A stretch of DNA of 17,458 nt. Origin: an uncultured Bacilli bacterium (GTDB lineage: Bacteria > Bacillota_I > Bacilli_A > RF39 > UBA660). Location of the stretch: assembly GCA_934096605.1 (NCBI GenBank), contig CAKOMI010000026.1, positions 1 to 17,458 on the forward strand. Direction: 5' to 3'. The translations under genes were made by a program, and so were the position numbers. Numbering within the stretch: position 1 is the first letter of the stretch; every line of letters begins with the position of its first letter. This document shows, piece after piece, positions 1 to 7,207 of the stretch. Below the pieces are notes generated by a model. It saw only the letters and a program-made list of their open reading frames with translations, did not search any database and was not told the origin of the DNA.

Positions 1-1827
1 AAGAATGATATAAATATCGAAAATGCTTATCCATTATTAAATGAAGAAGGAAAAAGTCTTACACCATATGAGTTTACAATTGAAAATACATGTGACTTAT
101 TTGTAAGTTATAGTGTTAATCTAGAAGTATTAGATGAAACAACATTACCAATTAAATATGTAAGTGTTTTATTAAATGAAGAGGGGGTACAAAGATTATC
201 AAACTTTGATACAGTAGAATCTACTTTAAAAAATATAAGTATTTCCAAAGAACTATATAAAGGTGGCATAGGAGCAGGGGAAACCAATAACTATAAATTA
301 AGATTATGGTTAAGTGAAGATGTGGGACCAGAAGATGTAGATGCAATGAATAAATTGTTTAATGCTAAAGTAACAATAACTGCAAGTGCAGGAATATATG
401 ACCCGTTAAAACAAGGATATGACAAGATAAGTGATGCCATACTAGCTAATGAATATCAAACAAGTCCTGAAATATCAAAACAAAAAATAGCGGCTAAGCA
501 AAGTCCAGACTTTACTAAAACCGCACCCATTTTAATTTGGAATGAAAATAAAAGTGGTTCTTTAGTGAATGTAACACCTACAATGCCGCATCCTGATTTA
601 GTAGCCTTAAAAGACACCGATGAAAGATTTAAAAATTTAACTAGTGAAAATGTTTTACTACCTATAGGTACTAGTTATATTTTTAACAAAGATACAGGAA
701 AGTATGATTTAACTAATGTTCAACAAGTTGATCCAACTACTTTAACATATAGCGGGGCCACGAAGTATTATTTCTGTGGTGCAGGATATAGCATAAGTGC
801 TGCTGATGTTATATCTATATGGAAAAGTACCTCAGGTTGTTCAAGTATTTACGAAATCACCAGTGTAAGTATTACAGATGATATAGCAACTGGTTCAGGC
901 GGAACTTCTTTCAAAACCAGAGGATATAATTTAAAAGGATATTTGATGAAACAAACAGAAAGAGAAAGCGATAAATCCGATAAAGGACTTTATCAAATGG
1001 AAGACGACGATGGCATAAGTTATTACTATCGTGGTTCAGTAAATAACAACTATGTAAAATATGCTGGTGCTTACTGGCGAATTATTCGTATCAATGGTGA
1101 TGGCAGTGTCAGACTTTTATATGCGGGAACAACAGCCAATGCTAGTGGTTCAGGATTAAATATAAAATCGGCTGCCTTTAATAGTAAAAGAGATAACCCA
1201 GCCTATGTAGGCTATATGTATGGCAGCACTTTAAATACAAGTTATGAAAAAACAAATGCCAATGAAAACGACAGCAATATCAAAAAAGAATTAGACAATT
1301 GGTATAAAGTTCATATTTTAGGAACAAGTAACGAATCAGTTATCGCTGATGCTGGTTTCTGTAATGATAGAAGTTTAGATTTGGGAAATGGATATTCTAC
1401 AACAGGTTCTACTACAACTTATGGACCTTATCATAGATATTATTATACAAAACAACCAACTTTAAAATGTGCTCAAACAAGCGATTTATTTACCTTAAGT
1501 ACAAATACTAAAGGGAATAAAGCTTTAACTTATCCGATTGGCTTAATTACAGTCGATGAATTAATGCTTTCAGGCTATGCCGATGGTTATATTAATAAAT
1601 CTGCTTATACATACAGTACAATTAATTATTGGACTTTGTCTCCGAGGATTTTCGATGTCTCGTCTTTGGCAGCTGGTAAGTTCATCTTGAACGGCGCAGG
1701 TTATCCTACCACCAACCACGTGACCGGCGGTAATGGTGTTCGTGCAGTTGTCAATCTCTCATCAGATGCTAAAATAAGCGGTGGAATTGGTACAGCTGAT
1801 GAACCATTCTTAATTAATGTATCCTAA
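1..1827 (+). CDS. Surface/adhesin-like protein, 5'-truncated, with a C-type-lectin-like C-terminal domain
   Basis: The frame is open from base 1, so the N-terminus lies outside the window. The GTG at 322 is internal and is not a start. The visible 608 residues begin with a beta-rich segment (roughly residues 5-130) that looks like an Ig-like or TasA/camelysin-like extracellular domain. A middle region with two cysteines follows, then a domain from about residue 335 with a 'YYYRGSV...NNYVKYAGAYWRIIRING' type pattern, ending in YWTLSPR...NGVRAVVNLSSD...GTADEPF. That end pattern is common in surface proteins of gut Firmicutes and resembles the FGE-sulfatase/C-type-lectin fold used by variable proteins of diversity-generating retroelements. 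The role is probably binding at the cell surface. No LPXTG motif or membrane anchor is seen at the C-terminus. A terminator follows the stop codon. The family is called by pattern memory only; the open frame is certain. Confidence 0.7.
   Translation, partial: KNDINIENAYPLLNEEGKSLTPYEFTIENTCDLFVSYSVNLEVLDETTLPIKYVSVLLNEEGVQRLSNFDTVESTLKNISISKELYKGGIGAGETNNYKLRLWLSEDVGPEDVDAMNKLFNAKVTITASAGIYDPLKQGYDKISDAILANEYQTSPEISKQKIAAKQSPDFTKTAPILIWNENKSGSLVNVTPTMPHPDLVALKDTDERFKNLTSENVLLPIGTSYIFNKDTGKYDLTNVQQVDPTTLTYSGATKYYFCGAGYSISAADVISIWKSTSGCSSIYEITSVSITDDIATGSGGTSFKTRGYNLKGYLMKQTERESDKSDKGLYQMEDDDGISYYYRGSVNNNYVKYAGAYWRIIRINGDGSVRLLYAGTTANASGSGLNIKSAAFNSKRDNPAYVGYMYGSTLNTSYEKTNANENDSNIKKELDNWYKVHILGTSNESVIADAGFCNDRSLDLGNGYSTTGSTTTYGPYHRYYYTKQPTLKCAQTSDLFTLSTNTKGNKALTYPIGLITVDELMLSGYADGYINKSAYTYSTINYWTLSPRIFDVSSLAAGKFILNGAGYPTTNHVTGGNGVRAVVNLSSDAKISGGIGTADEPFLINVS
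1627..1760 (+). other. Candidate diversity-generating retroelement variable region (VR)
   Basis: By hand count, 1631-1760 is about 18% A and 52% GC, against about 36% A and 32% GC in the preceding 120 bases. Codon use also changes: TTG three times, CTC, CCG, AGG, TCG and GTG, where the neighbouring sequence uses TTA and A-ending codons. Of the 29 codons at 1648-1734, 22 end in C or T (for example ATT, TTC, GAT, GTC, ATC, TAT, CCT, CAC). This is what adenine mutagenesis of AAC/AAT codons in a template repeat would leave. The less variable end, around 1735-1760 (GGTGTTCGTGCAGTTGTC), sits where the mutagenic-homing initiation sequence would be. No template repeat or reverse transcriptase lies in the window. 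A gene-conversion cassette or a transferred lectin segment is the alternative. Confidence 0.55.
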
Positions 1828-1833
1828 TAAACT

Positions 1834-1860
1834 AAAAGACTTAATTAGTCTTTTTTATTT
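1834..1860 (+). terminator. Rho-independent terminator after the surface-protein gene
   Basis: The 8-bp stem AAAAGACT / AGTCTTTT (1834-1841 with 1847-1854) has a 5-base loop and runs into a T-rich tail. It begins six bases after the TAA stop and separates the surface gene from mnmE. Confidence 0.8.
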
Positions 1861-1890
1861 AATGAGAGTATTTTCTTTTCCTGTATTTAA

Positions 1891-1899
1891 TGCTATAAT
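1891..1899 (+). promoter_or_regulatory. Extended -10 promoter for mnmE
   Basis: TGCTATAAT is a perfect TATAAT with an extended TGn element. At 17-bp spacing the -35 position is weak (about TTTTCT at 1871). Transcription would start near 1906, giving a very short leader that begins with the GGAAGTG ribosome-binding site for the ATG at 1921. Confidence 0.65.
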
Positions 1900-1920
1900 A
1901 CGCTCGTGGAAGTGATTCTT

Positions 1921-3276
1921 ATGGAAAATACAATCGCGGCAATTTCAACAAATAACATTGGATCATCTGCTATTAACATAGTAAGAATAACTGGTCCAGA
2001 AGCAATCCAAATTGTTGCTAAAATATTTACAAACAAAAAATTTGCAACAGCAAGTTCCCATACCATTCATTATGGTTTTATAAAAGATGGTGACAACACA
2101 ATTGATGAGGTCTTAGTAAGCCTTATGCGTGCTCCTAAAACCTATACTAAAGAAGATATGGTTGAAATAAATTGTCATGGTGGCTATGTAACTACTAATA
2201 AAATATTAGAATTATTACTTAACAATGGTGCATCGTTAGCACAACCGGGTGAATTTACCAAAAAAGCCTTTATGAATGGACGTATATCATTGCTTGAGGC
2301 AGAAAGTATCAGTGACTTATTAGAATCAAAAACCGAAGAACAAGCCAAAATGGCCTTACAAGGTCTAACAGGAAAAACAACCAAATTAATAAAATCTCTT
2401 CGGGAGGAAATGGTATCTCTTTTAGCCAATATCGAGGTCAATATCGATTACCCTGAGTATACTGATGAATTAGTTATTACCAAAGAAAATATCACACCAA
2501 CATTAACCAAAATAAAAACATCTTTACAAAGTATACTTAGCGAATCGAAAAATGGTGAATTAATAAAAAATGGCATAAACATTGCTATAATAGGTCGCCC
2601 AAATGTAGGAAAGTCATCTCTTTTAAACACATTTTTAGAAAAAGATAAAGCCATTGTTACCGATATATCTGGAACTACAAGAGATATAGTAGAAGGTAGC
2701 ATAGTCTATAAAGGTATCGTTTATAACTTTATCGATACAGCTGGTATTAGAGAAACTACTGATTTCGTTGAACAAATAGGTGTTAAAAAAAGTAAAGAAT
2801 TATTAGCAAGTTCTGATTACAATATTTTAGTTATCAACAATAATGATTCCTTAACAAGCGAAGAAAAAAGTTTAATCACCGAACTAGAAAGCAAAAAAGG
2901 TTTAATTTTTATCAATAAAAATGACTTGCCATCTTTACTAGAACCATTTAAAACAACTAAAAAAATAATTAAAGGTAGCACTGTAACAAAAGAAGGAATA
3001 GAAGAAATAAAAGAAACCATTTTAAATGATTTTTCTCTAAGTGATTTAGGTAATAAAGATTTAACATACTTATCAAATACAAGACAAATTAGCTTAGTAA
3101 AATCTAGTCTTAATAAAATAGAAAATGTAATTAAACAAAATACTTTAGATATTCCTGTAGATATGCTAGCCATTGATATAAAAAGTGCTTGGGAAGACTT
3201 AGGCAAAGTAATAGGCGAGTACTATGAAGATGAACTAGTAGATAATATTTTTCAAAGATTTTGTTTAGGAAAGTGA
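1921..3276 (+). CDS. mnmE: tRNA uridine-5-carboxymethylaminomethyl modification GTPase MnmE
   Basis: This is the GTPase partner of MnmG; the complex modifies the wobble uridine (U34) of certain tRNAs using a folate C1 unit. At 451 residues it has the usual family length. The N-terminal folate-binding domain starts MENTIAAIST. The G domain carries GRPNVGKS (225-232), TTRD (252-255), DTAG (272-275) and NKND (332-335), and the protein ends in FCLGK, a variant of the family's conserved C-terminal CIGK-type motif. ATG 1921 is preferred over the in-frame GTG at 1906 because GGAAGTG sits correctly before it and the protein then starts like known MnmE. It is first in an operon with mnmG and rsmG, and its TGA stop lies within the mnmG ribosome-binding site. 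Use of TGA as a stop shows a standard bacterial code. Confidence 0.97.
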   Translation: MENTIAAISTNNIGSSAINIVRITGPEAIQIVAKIFTNKKFATASSHTIHYGFIKDGDNTIDEVLVSLMRAPKTYTKEDMVEINCHGGYVTTNKILELLLNNGASLAQPGEFTKKAFMNGRISLLEAESISDLLESKTEEQAKMALQGLTGKTTKLIKSLREEMVSLLANIEVNIDYPEYTDELVITKENITPTLTKIKTSLQSILSESKNGELIKNGINIAIIGRPNVGKSSLLNTFLEKDKAIVTDISGTTRDIVEGSIVYKGIVYNFIDTAGIRETTDFVEQIGVKKSKELLASSDYNILVINNNDSLTSEEKSLITELESKKGLIFINKNDLPSLLEPFKTTKKIIKGSTVTKEGIEEIKETILNDFSLSDLGNKDLTYLSNTRQISLVKSSLNKIENVIKQNTLDIPVDMLAIDIKSAWEDLGKVIGEYYEDELVDNIFQRFCLGK

Positions 3277-3284
3277 GGTTAAAT

Positions 3285-5150
3285 ATGAAATATGAAATAA
3301 TTGTTGTCGGTGGAGGTCATGCTGGTATTGAAGCCAGTCATATTGCCGCGTTTAAAGGACACAAAACTGCCTTAGTAACAATGAATAAAAAAAATATTGG
3401 CGATATGCCTTGTAATCCTTCTATAGGTGGTACCGCCAAAGGAATAATTGTAAGAGAAATAGATGCATTAGGTGGATTAATGGGAGTAGTTGCCGACCGA
3501 TCACATTTCCAAATCAAAATGCTAAACAACTCAAAAGGTCCAGCTGTAAGAAGTCTTCGTGCTCAAGCTGATAAAGTAACATATCCTAAAAATATGCTTG
3601 CATCTTTAGAAAATACTCCTAATTTAAGTATCATTGAAGGCATGGTTGAAGACTTAATTATTGAAAATAACACTGTTAAAGGTATTGTCTTAGAAAATGG
3701 TGATAAATTATATGCTGATGCTGTCATATTAACAACTGGTACATATTTAAAAGCTAATATTTTAATTGGTAGTGAAAACACTGAAGGTGGTCCTCATGGT
3801 GAAAGAAGAAGTAATCATTTAAGTGATAATCTAAAAAAATATGGTTTAGAGATACAAAGACTAAAAACCGGTACACCTCAAAGGATAAAAGCATCATCAA
3901 TAGACTTTTCTAAGATGCACGAAGAAAAAGGTGATGACACAATCTGGACATTTTCTCATGATGAACCTGCCTCATATACACCAAATATGCAACAAAAATG
4001 TTATTTAATTTATACAAATCAAAATACGCATAAAATCATTTTAGATAACTTAGACAAGTCAGCTATGTATGGTGGTTATGTTACAGGTATTGGTCCAAGA
4101 TATTGTCCAAGTATTGAAGACAAACTAGTAAGATTTAAAGACAAAGAAAGACACCAACTTTTCTTAGAACCAGAAAGTCTTTACTATGATGAATGGTATT
4201 TACAAGGTTTTTCTACCTCAATGCCAAGAGACATCCAAGAAAAAATGGTTCATTCTCTAAGTGGTCTTGAAAATGCTGTTATATCCAAATATGCTTATGC
4301 TATCGAATATGACGCTATAAACCCATTACAAATAAAGCCATCTCTAGAAAATAAAGTAATTAAAGGACTTTTCACCGCAGGCCAAATAAATGGTACAAGT
4401 GGTTATGAAGAAGCTGCAGGTCAGGGCTTAATCGCTGGTATCAATGCCGCATTAAAACTAGAAAATAAAGAGCCATTCATCTTAAAAAGAAATGATGCCT
4501 ATATTGGTGTTTTAATTGATGATCTAGTAACTAAAGGTACAACCGAACCATATCGTATGTTGACTTCACGTGCTGAATTTAGACTAATTCTTCGTCATGA
4601 TAATGCTGACTTACGACTACGTGAGTATGCCCACGAATTAAATACTATTACCGAAACTCAGTACCAAAACTATCTTACAAGACTTAAAAATATTAAAGAT
4701 TGTGAAGATTTCTTAAAAGAAACAAAATTAAAAATAACTCCTGAAATAAAAGAAACATTCAAGGCAAATAACATAGTCGTACCAATAGCAACAGAATCCT
4801 TCTATGACTTATTAAAAAGACCAGAAATAACAATTAAATTTCTAAAAAACTTTACAGAAATTCCATTTGCTGATGATACTCTAGAAGAAATAGAAATAAT
4901 GCTAAAATATGAAGGCTACATTAAAAAAACTTATAAAGAAGTTGAAAAAATGAAAAAACTAGAAGAAAAACAAATACCTGAAGACATTGATTACGATAAA
5001 GTTTCTAACCTTGCCAGTGAAGCCCGGCAAAAACTAACCAAAGTAAGACCAATATCTTTAGGCCAAGCAGCTCGTATAAGTGGGGTAAATCCTAGTGACC
5101 TAAGCATACTAAGTATTTATTTAAAAAAGGAATATGGTAAAAATGACTAA
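3285..5150 (+). CDS. mnmG: tRNA uridine-5-carboxymethylaminomethyl modification enzyme MnmG (GidA)
   Basis: This is the FAD-dependent partner of MnmE in wobble U34 modification. At 621 residues it matches the long bacterial form. The N-terminal dinucleotide-binding motif VVGGGHAGIEAS is followed by MPCNPSIGGTAKG with Cys43, and RYCPSIEDK holds the second conserved cysteine (Cys274). Both correspond to the catalytic cysteines of the family. The C-terminal helical MnmE-binding part ends ARISGVNPSDLSIL, as is typical. ATG 3285 follows a GAGG site at the end of mnmE and fits family N-termini, whereas an upstream ATG at 3261 would add residues inside mnmE. The gene overlaps rsmG by 8 bp. The mnmE-mnmG-rsmG order is the classic origin-proximal arrangement in Firmicutes. 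Confidence 0.97.
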   Translation: MKYEIIVVGGGHAGIEASHIAAFKGHKTALVTMNKKNIGDMPCNPSIGGTAKGIIVREIDALGGLMGVVADRSHFQIKMLNNSKGPAVRSLRAQADKVTYPKNMLASLENTPNLSIIEGMVEDLIIENNTVKGIVLENGDKLYADAVILTTGTYLKANILIGSENTEGGPHGERRSNHLSDNLKKYGLEIQRLKTGTPQRIKASSIDFSKMHEEKGDDTIWTFSHDEPASYTPNMQQKCYLIYTNQNTHKIILDNLDKSAMYGGYVTGIGPRYCPSIEDKLVRFKDKERHQLFLEPESLYYDEWYLQGFSTSMPRDIQEKMVHSLSGLENAVISKYAYAIEYDAINPLQIKPSLENKVIKGLFTAGQINGTSGYEEAAGQGLIAGINAALKLENKEPFILKRNDAYIGVLIDDLVTKGTTEPYRMLTSRAEFRLILRHDNADLRLREYAHELNTITETQYQNYLTRLKNIKDCEDFLKETKLKITPEIKETFKANNIVVPIATESFYDLLKRPEITIKFLKNFTEIPFADDTLEEIEIMLKYEGYIKKTYKEVEKMKKLEEKQIPEDIDYDKVSNLASEARQKLTKVRPISLGQAARISGVNPSDLSILSIYLKKEYGKND

Positions 5151-5844
5151 AGAAGAATTTATAGTTGCTCTAAATAATTTAAATATTCATCTAACTAAAG
5201 AGGCTTTAGATGCTTTAGAAATATATGCTTCCTTTTTATTAGAATATAATGAACATACCAATTTAACAGCTATTAAAACAATGAGTGACGTCTATCTAAA
5301 ACATTTCTATGATTCTTTAACTATCTCAAAACTAGCCAATTTTACTAGTGGCAAATTACTAGATGTTGGTACAGGTGCCGGTTTTCCAGGTATGGTTCTT
5401 GCCATATGTTTCCCTAACTTACAAGTTGATTTATTAGATTCTAATAACAAAAAAATCAAATTTTTAGAAGAACTAATTAAAAAATTAAACTTAACCAATG
5501 TCCAAACTATTTATAGTAGGGCTGAAGACTACACTAAGGTTAATAGAGAAAAATATGACTATGTAACATCCCGTGCAGTTGCTGATTTAAGAGTATTACT
5601 AGAACTAAACATACCTAGTCTAAAAATAAATGGTGAATTTCTCGTTATGAAAGGTAACATAGATGAAGAACTAAAATTAAGCCAAAATGCTCTAGAAAAA
5701 TTATTTTGTACTATTACTAAAAAAGAAGAATTTACTTTACCTTTTAATTCAGGGACAAGAAATATTATGGTAATCAAAAAAAATAAAGAAACACCATCTA
5801 TTTATCCCAGAAACTACGATAAAATAAAAAAAAGACCATTATAA
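5143..5844 (+). CDS. rsmG: 16S rRNA (guanine-N7) methyltransferase RsmG (GidB)
   Basis: This SAM-dependent enzyme methylates N7 of G527 (E. coli numbering) in 16S rRNA. It has 233 residues, the usual size. The SAM-binding glycine motif is LLDVGTGAGFPGMVLA, preceded by YLKHFYDSL and followed by the acidic 'DLLDS' strand end. SRAVADLRVL and the C-terminal NIMVIKK...YPRN are also diagnostic. ATG 5143 is chosen because MTKEEF aligns with the N-terminus of B. subtilis RsmG. An in-frame ATG at 5134 lies only 3 bases from the AAGG site, so the start is not fully settled. The gene overlaps mnmG and ends the operon at a strong terminator. Confidence 0.95.
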   Translation: MTKEEFIVALNNLNIHLTKEALDALEIYASFLLEYNEHTNLTAIKTMSDVYLKHFYDSLTISKLANFTSGKLLDVGTGAGFPGMVLAICFPNLQVDLLDSNNKKIKFLEELIKKLNLTNVQTIYSRAEDYTKVNREKYDYVTSRAVADLRVLLELNIPSLKINGEFLVMKGNIDEELKLSQNALEKLFCTITKKEEFTLPFNSGTRNIMVIKKNKETPSIYPRNYDKIKKRPL

Positions 5845-5872
5845 AATCTCAAATATACATGAGATTTTTTCT
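5843..5872 (+). terminator. Rho-independent terminator of the mnmE-mnmG-rsmG operon
   Basis: The 9-bp stem AAAATCTCA / TGAGATTTT (5843-5851 with 5860-5868) has an 8-base loop and continues into a T tract. It overlaps the rsmG stop codon. Confidence 0.85.
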
Positions 5873-5881
5873 TTTTCTATC

Positions 5882-5910
5882 TTGCTTAAATAGCAATTTA
5901 CTGATAAAAT
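5882..5910 (+). promoter_or_regulatory. Promoter of the noc/parB-family gene
   Basis: TTGCTT (5882-5887), a 17-bp spacer and TAAAAT (5905-5910) with an extended TGA just before it. It lies directly behind the terminator, so the downstream gene has its own transcription unit. Confidence 0.6.
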
Positions 5911-5948
5911 TAATTATAGATAAAAATAAGGGTAAGGGGCTGATTTAA

Positions 5949-7178
5949 GTGAATACAGAAGAAAAGATTATACAAGTGCCAATCGAGGACATTATACCAA
6001 ACCGTTTTCAACCACGTTTAGCGTTTGATGAAGAAGGCCTAAAAGAACTTTCTGAATCTATTAAACAACATGGGGTTATTCAACCATTAGTATTAAGAAG
6101 ACTTGGTAATAAATTTGAAATAATTGCCGGAGAAAGAAGATATAAAGCCTCTACTATGGCAGGTCTAAGAACAGTTCCAGCAATAATATCTAATATTGAT
6201 GATAACCAAAGTGCTGAAATTGCCTTAGTTGAAAATATTCAAAGAAGAAATTTAACGGCAATCGAAGAAGCAAAATCTTATAAAAATCTTTTAGACCGAG
6301 GCTATATGACCCAAGAACAACTAGCTAAAAAAATGGGTGTAAGTCAAAGCACTATAGCTAATAAACTTCGTTTACTTAACCTTGCTCCAGAAGTTCAAGA
6401 TGCTCTTCTTCAAAATAAAATTGGCGAACGCCATGCAAGAAGTCTGCTTGCTCTACCTAAAGAAGAACAAGCCAAATGGTTACAAAAAATTATTTCTAAA
6501 AGATGGAACGTTCGTGAACTTGATTTAGCCATAAAAAAAGAAAAGGGAGGGTTAGTTGAAGAACCACTTAAAGAATCTCCAACTACAAATAGTGATACTA
6601 TGATAAATAACAATAATTTAGGTTCTGTTCCTACAAATGATAATACTACCATTGAGAATATAACGACTGAAGAACCAAAAATGCCAAATAAATTCTTTAA
6701 TTTCTTAGAAGATGAAGCAGCTAATATGAATATGGGTATAAATAATTCAGCTCCAAAAGAAGAAATATCACCTATAGAACCAGTTATAACTAGTGGAGTC
6801 AATAACCAAATTGAAGTATTAGGTGATTTTGATGATTTAGATGAGACTAAAGAAAGTCCATTACCAAAAGAAGAAGAAACATTCATGCCATTTAATTTTG
6901 GTGCTTCAAAAACTACTGAAAGTAACAATACAATAGAGGAAATAAAACCAGTCAGCAAAGATACCATAATAGATCCTATGGACTCAGTAATCAAACTAGA
7001 CCCTAATTATAATCAAATGCTTGAAGAAGAAAAAGGTCTTGATTTAAAAACCGCTATTAATGAAATACGAAACCTAGTAAGTAAGATGGAACAAACTGGT
7101 TTTAACTTAAACTTAGAAGAAATAGATTTACAAGATAGCTATCAAATGACTATTAATATTAAAAAAAATGACAATTAA
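5949..7178 (+). CDS. noc: ParB/Noc-family CTP-dependent DNA-binding protein with Noc-type specificity residues
   Basis: This chromosome-bound protein is probably a nucleoid occlusion factor. The N-terminal CTP-binding domain carries RFQPR near residue 20, GERR (61-64) and ENIQRRNLTAIEEA (from 95). The helix-turn-helix is at 120-145. At the four positions that separate Noc from ParB specificity (173, 179, 184 and 201 in Caulobacter ParB numbering), this protein has Gln133, Lys139, Asn144 and Arg161. Three of the four match Noc. Position after rsmG also matches B. subtilis noc. Two features differ: it lacks the N-terminal amphipathic membrane-binding helix of B. subtilis Noc, and it has a long acidic low-complexity linker (about 205-355) before a C-terminal domain starting DLKTAINEIRN. 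The start is GTG, behind AAGGGG. A perfect Noc-box occurs inside murA. ParB proper is the alternative. Confidence 0.8.
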   Translation: MNTEEKIIQVPIEDIIPNRFQPRLAFDEEGLKELSESIKQHGVIQPLVLRRLGNKFEIIAGERRYKASTMAGLRTVPAIISNIDDNQSAEIALVENIQRRNLTAIEEAKSYKNLLDRGYMTQEQLAKKMGVSQSTIANKLRLLNLAPEVQDALLQNKIGERHARSLLALPKEEQAKWLQKIISKRWNVRELDLAIKKEKGGLVEEPLKESPTTNSDTMINNNNLGSVPTNDNTTIENITTEEPKMPNKFFNFLEDEAANMNMGINNSAPKEEISPIEPVITSGVNNQIEVLGDFDDLDETKESPLPKEEETFMPFNFGASKTTESNNTIEEIKPVSKDTIIDPMDSVIKLDPNYNQMLEEEKGLDLKTAINEIRNLVSKMEQTGFNLNLEEIDLQDSYQMTINIKKNDN

Positions 7179-7207
7179 AAACTCTAGTCCTAACTAGAAT
7201 TTTTTTT
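7177..7207. terminator. Bidirectional terminator between convergent noc and PBP genes
   Basis: A 12-bp stem with one A/C mismatch (7177-7188 with 7193-7204) and a 4-base loop is flanked by A and T runs, so it can end transcription from both sides. The two stop codons are 11 bp apart, and the TAG of the minus-strand gene starts in the loop. Confidence 0.8.

Noticed and set aside
322..324. GTG as the start of the first gene
   Set aside because: The same frame is open and protein-like back to base 1, with no ribosome-binding site before the GTG. The gene is simply cut by the window edge.
1717..1722. CACGTG as a possible parS core
   Set aside because: The flanks do not extend the palindrome towards the parS consensus, and it lies in the A-poor candidate variable region.
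4567..4572. CACGTG in mnmG as a possible parS site
   Set aside because: Only part of the left half-site resembles parS; the right half does not match.
6410..6994. Long minus-strand open frame (194 codons) inside noc
   Set aside because: It is antisense to a well-supported gene, lacks a ribosome-binding site and has no recognisable protein pattern; it reflects the skewed base composition of the acidic linker.
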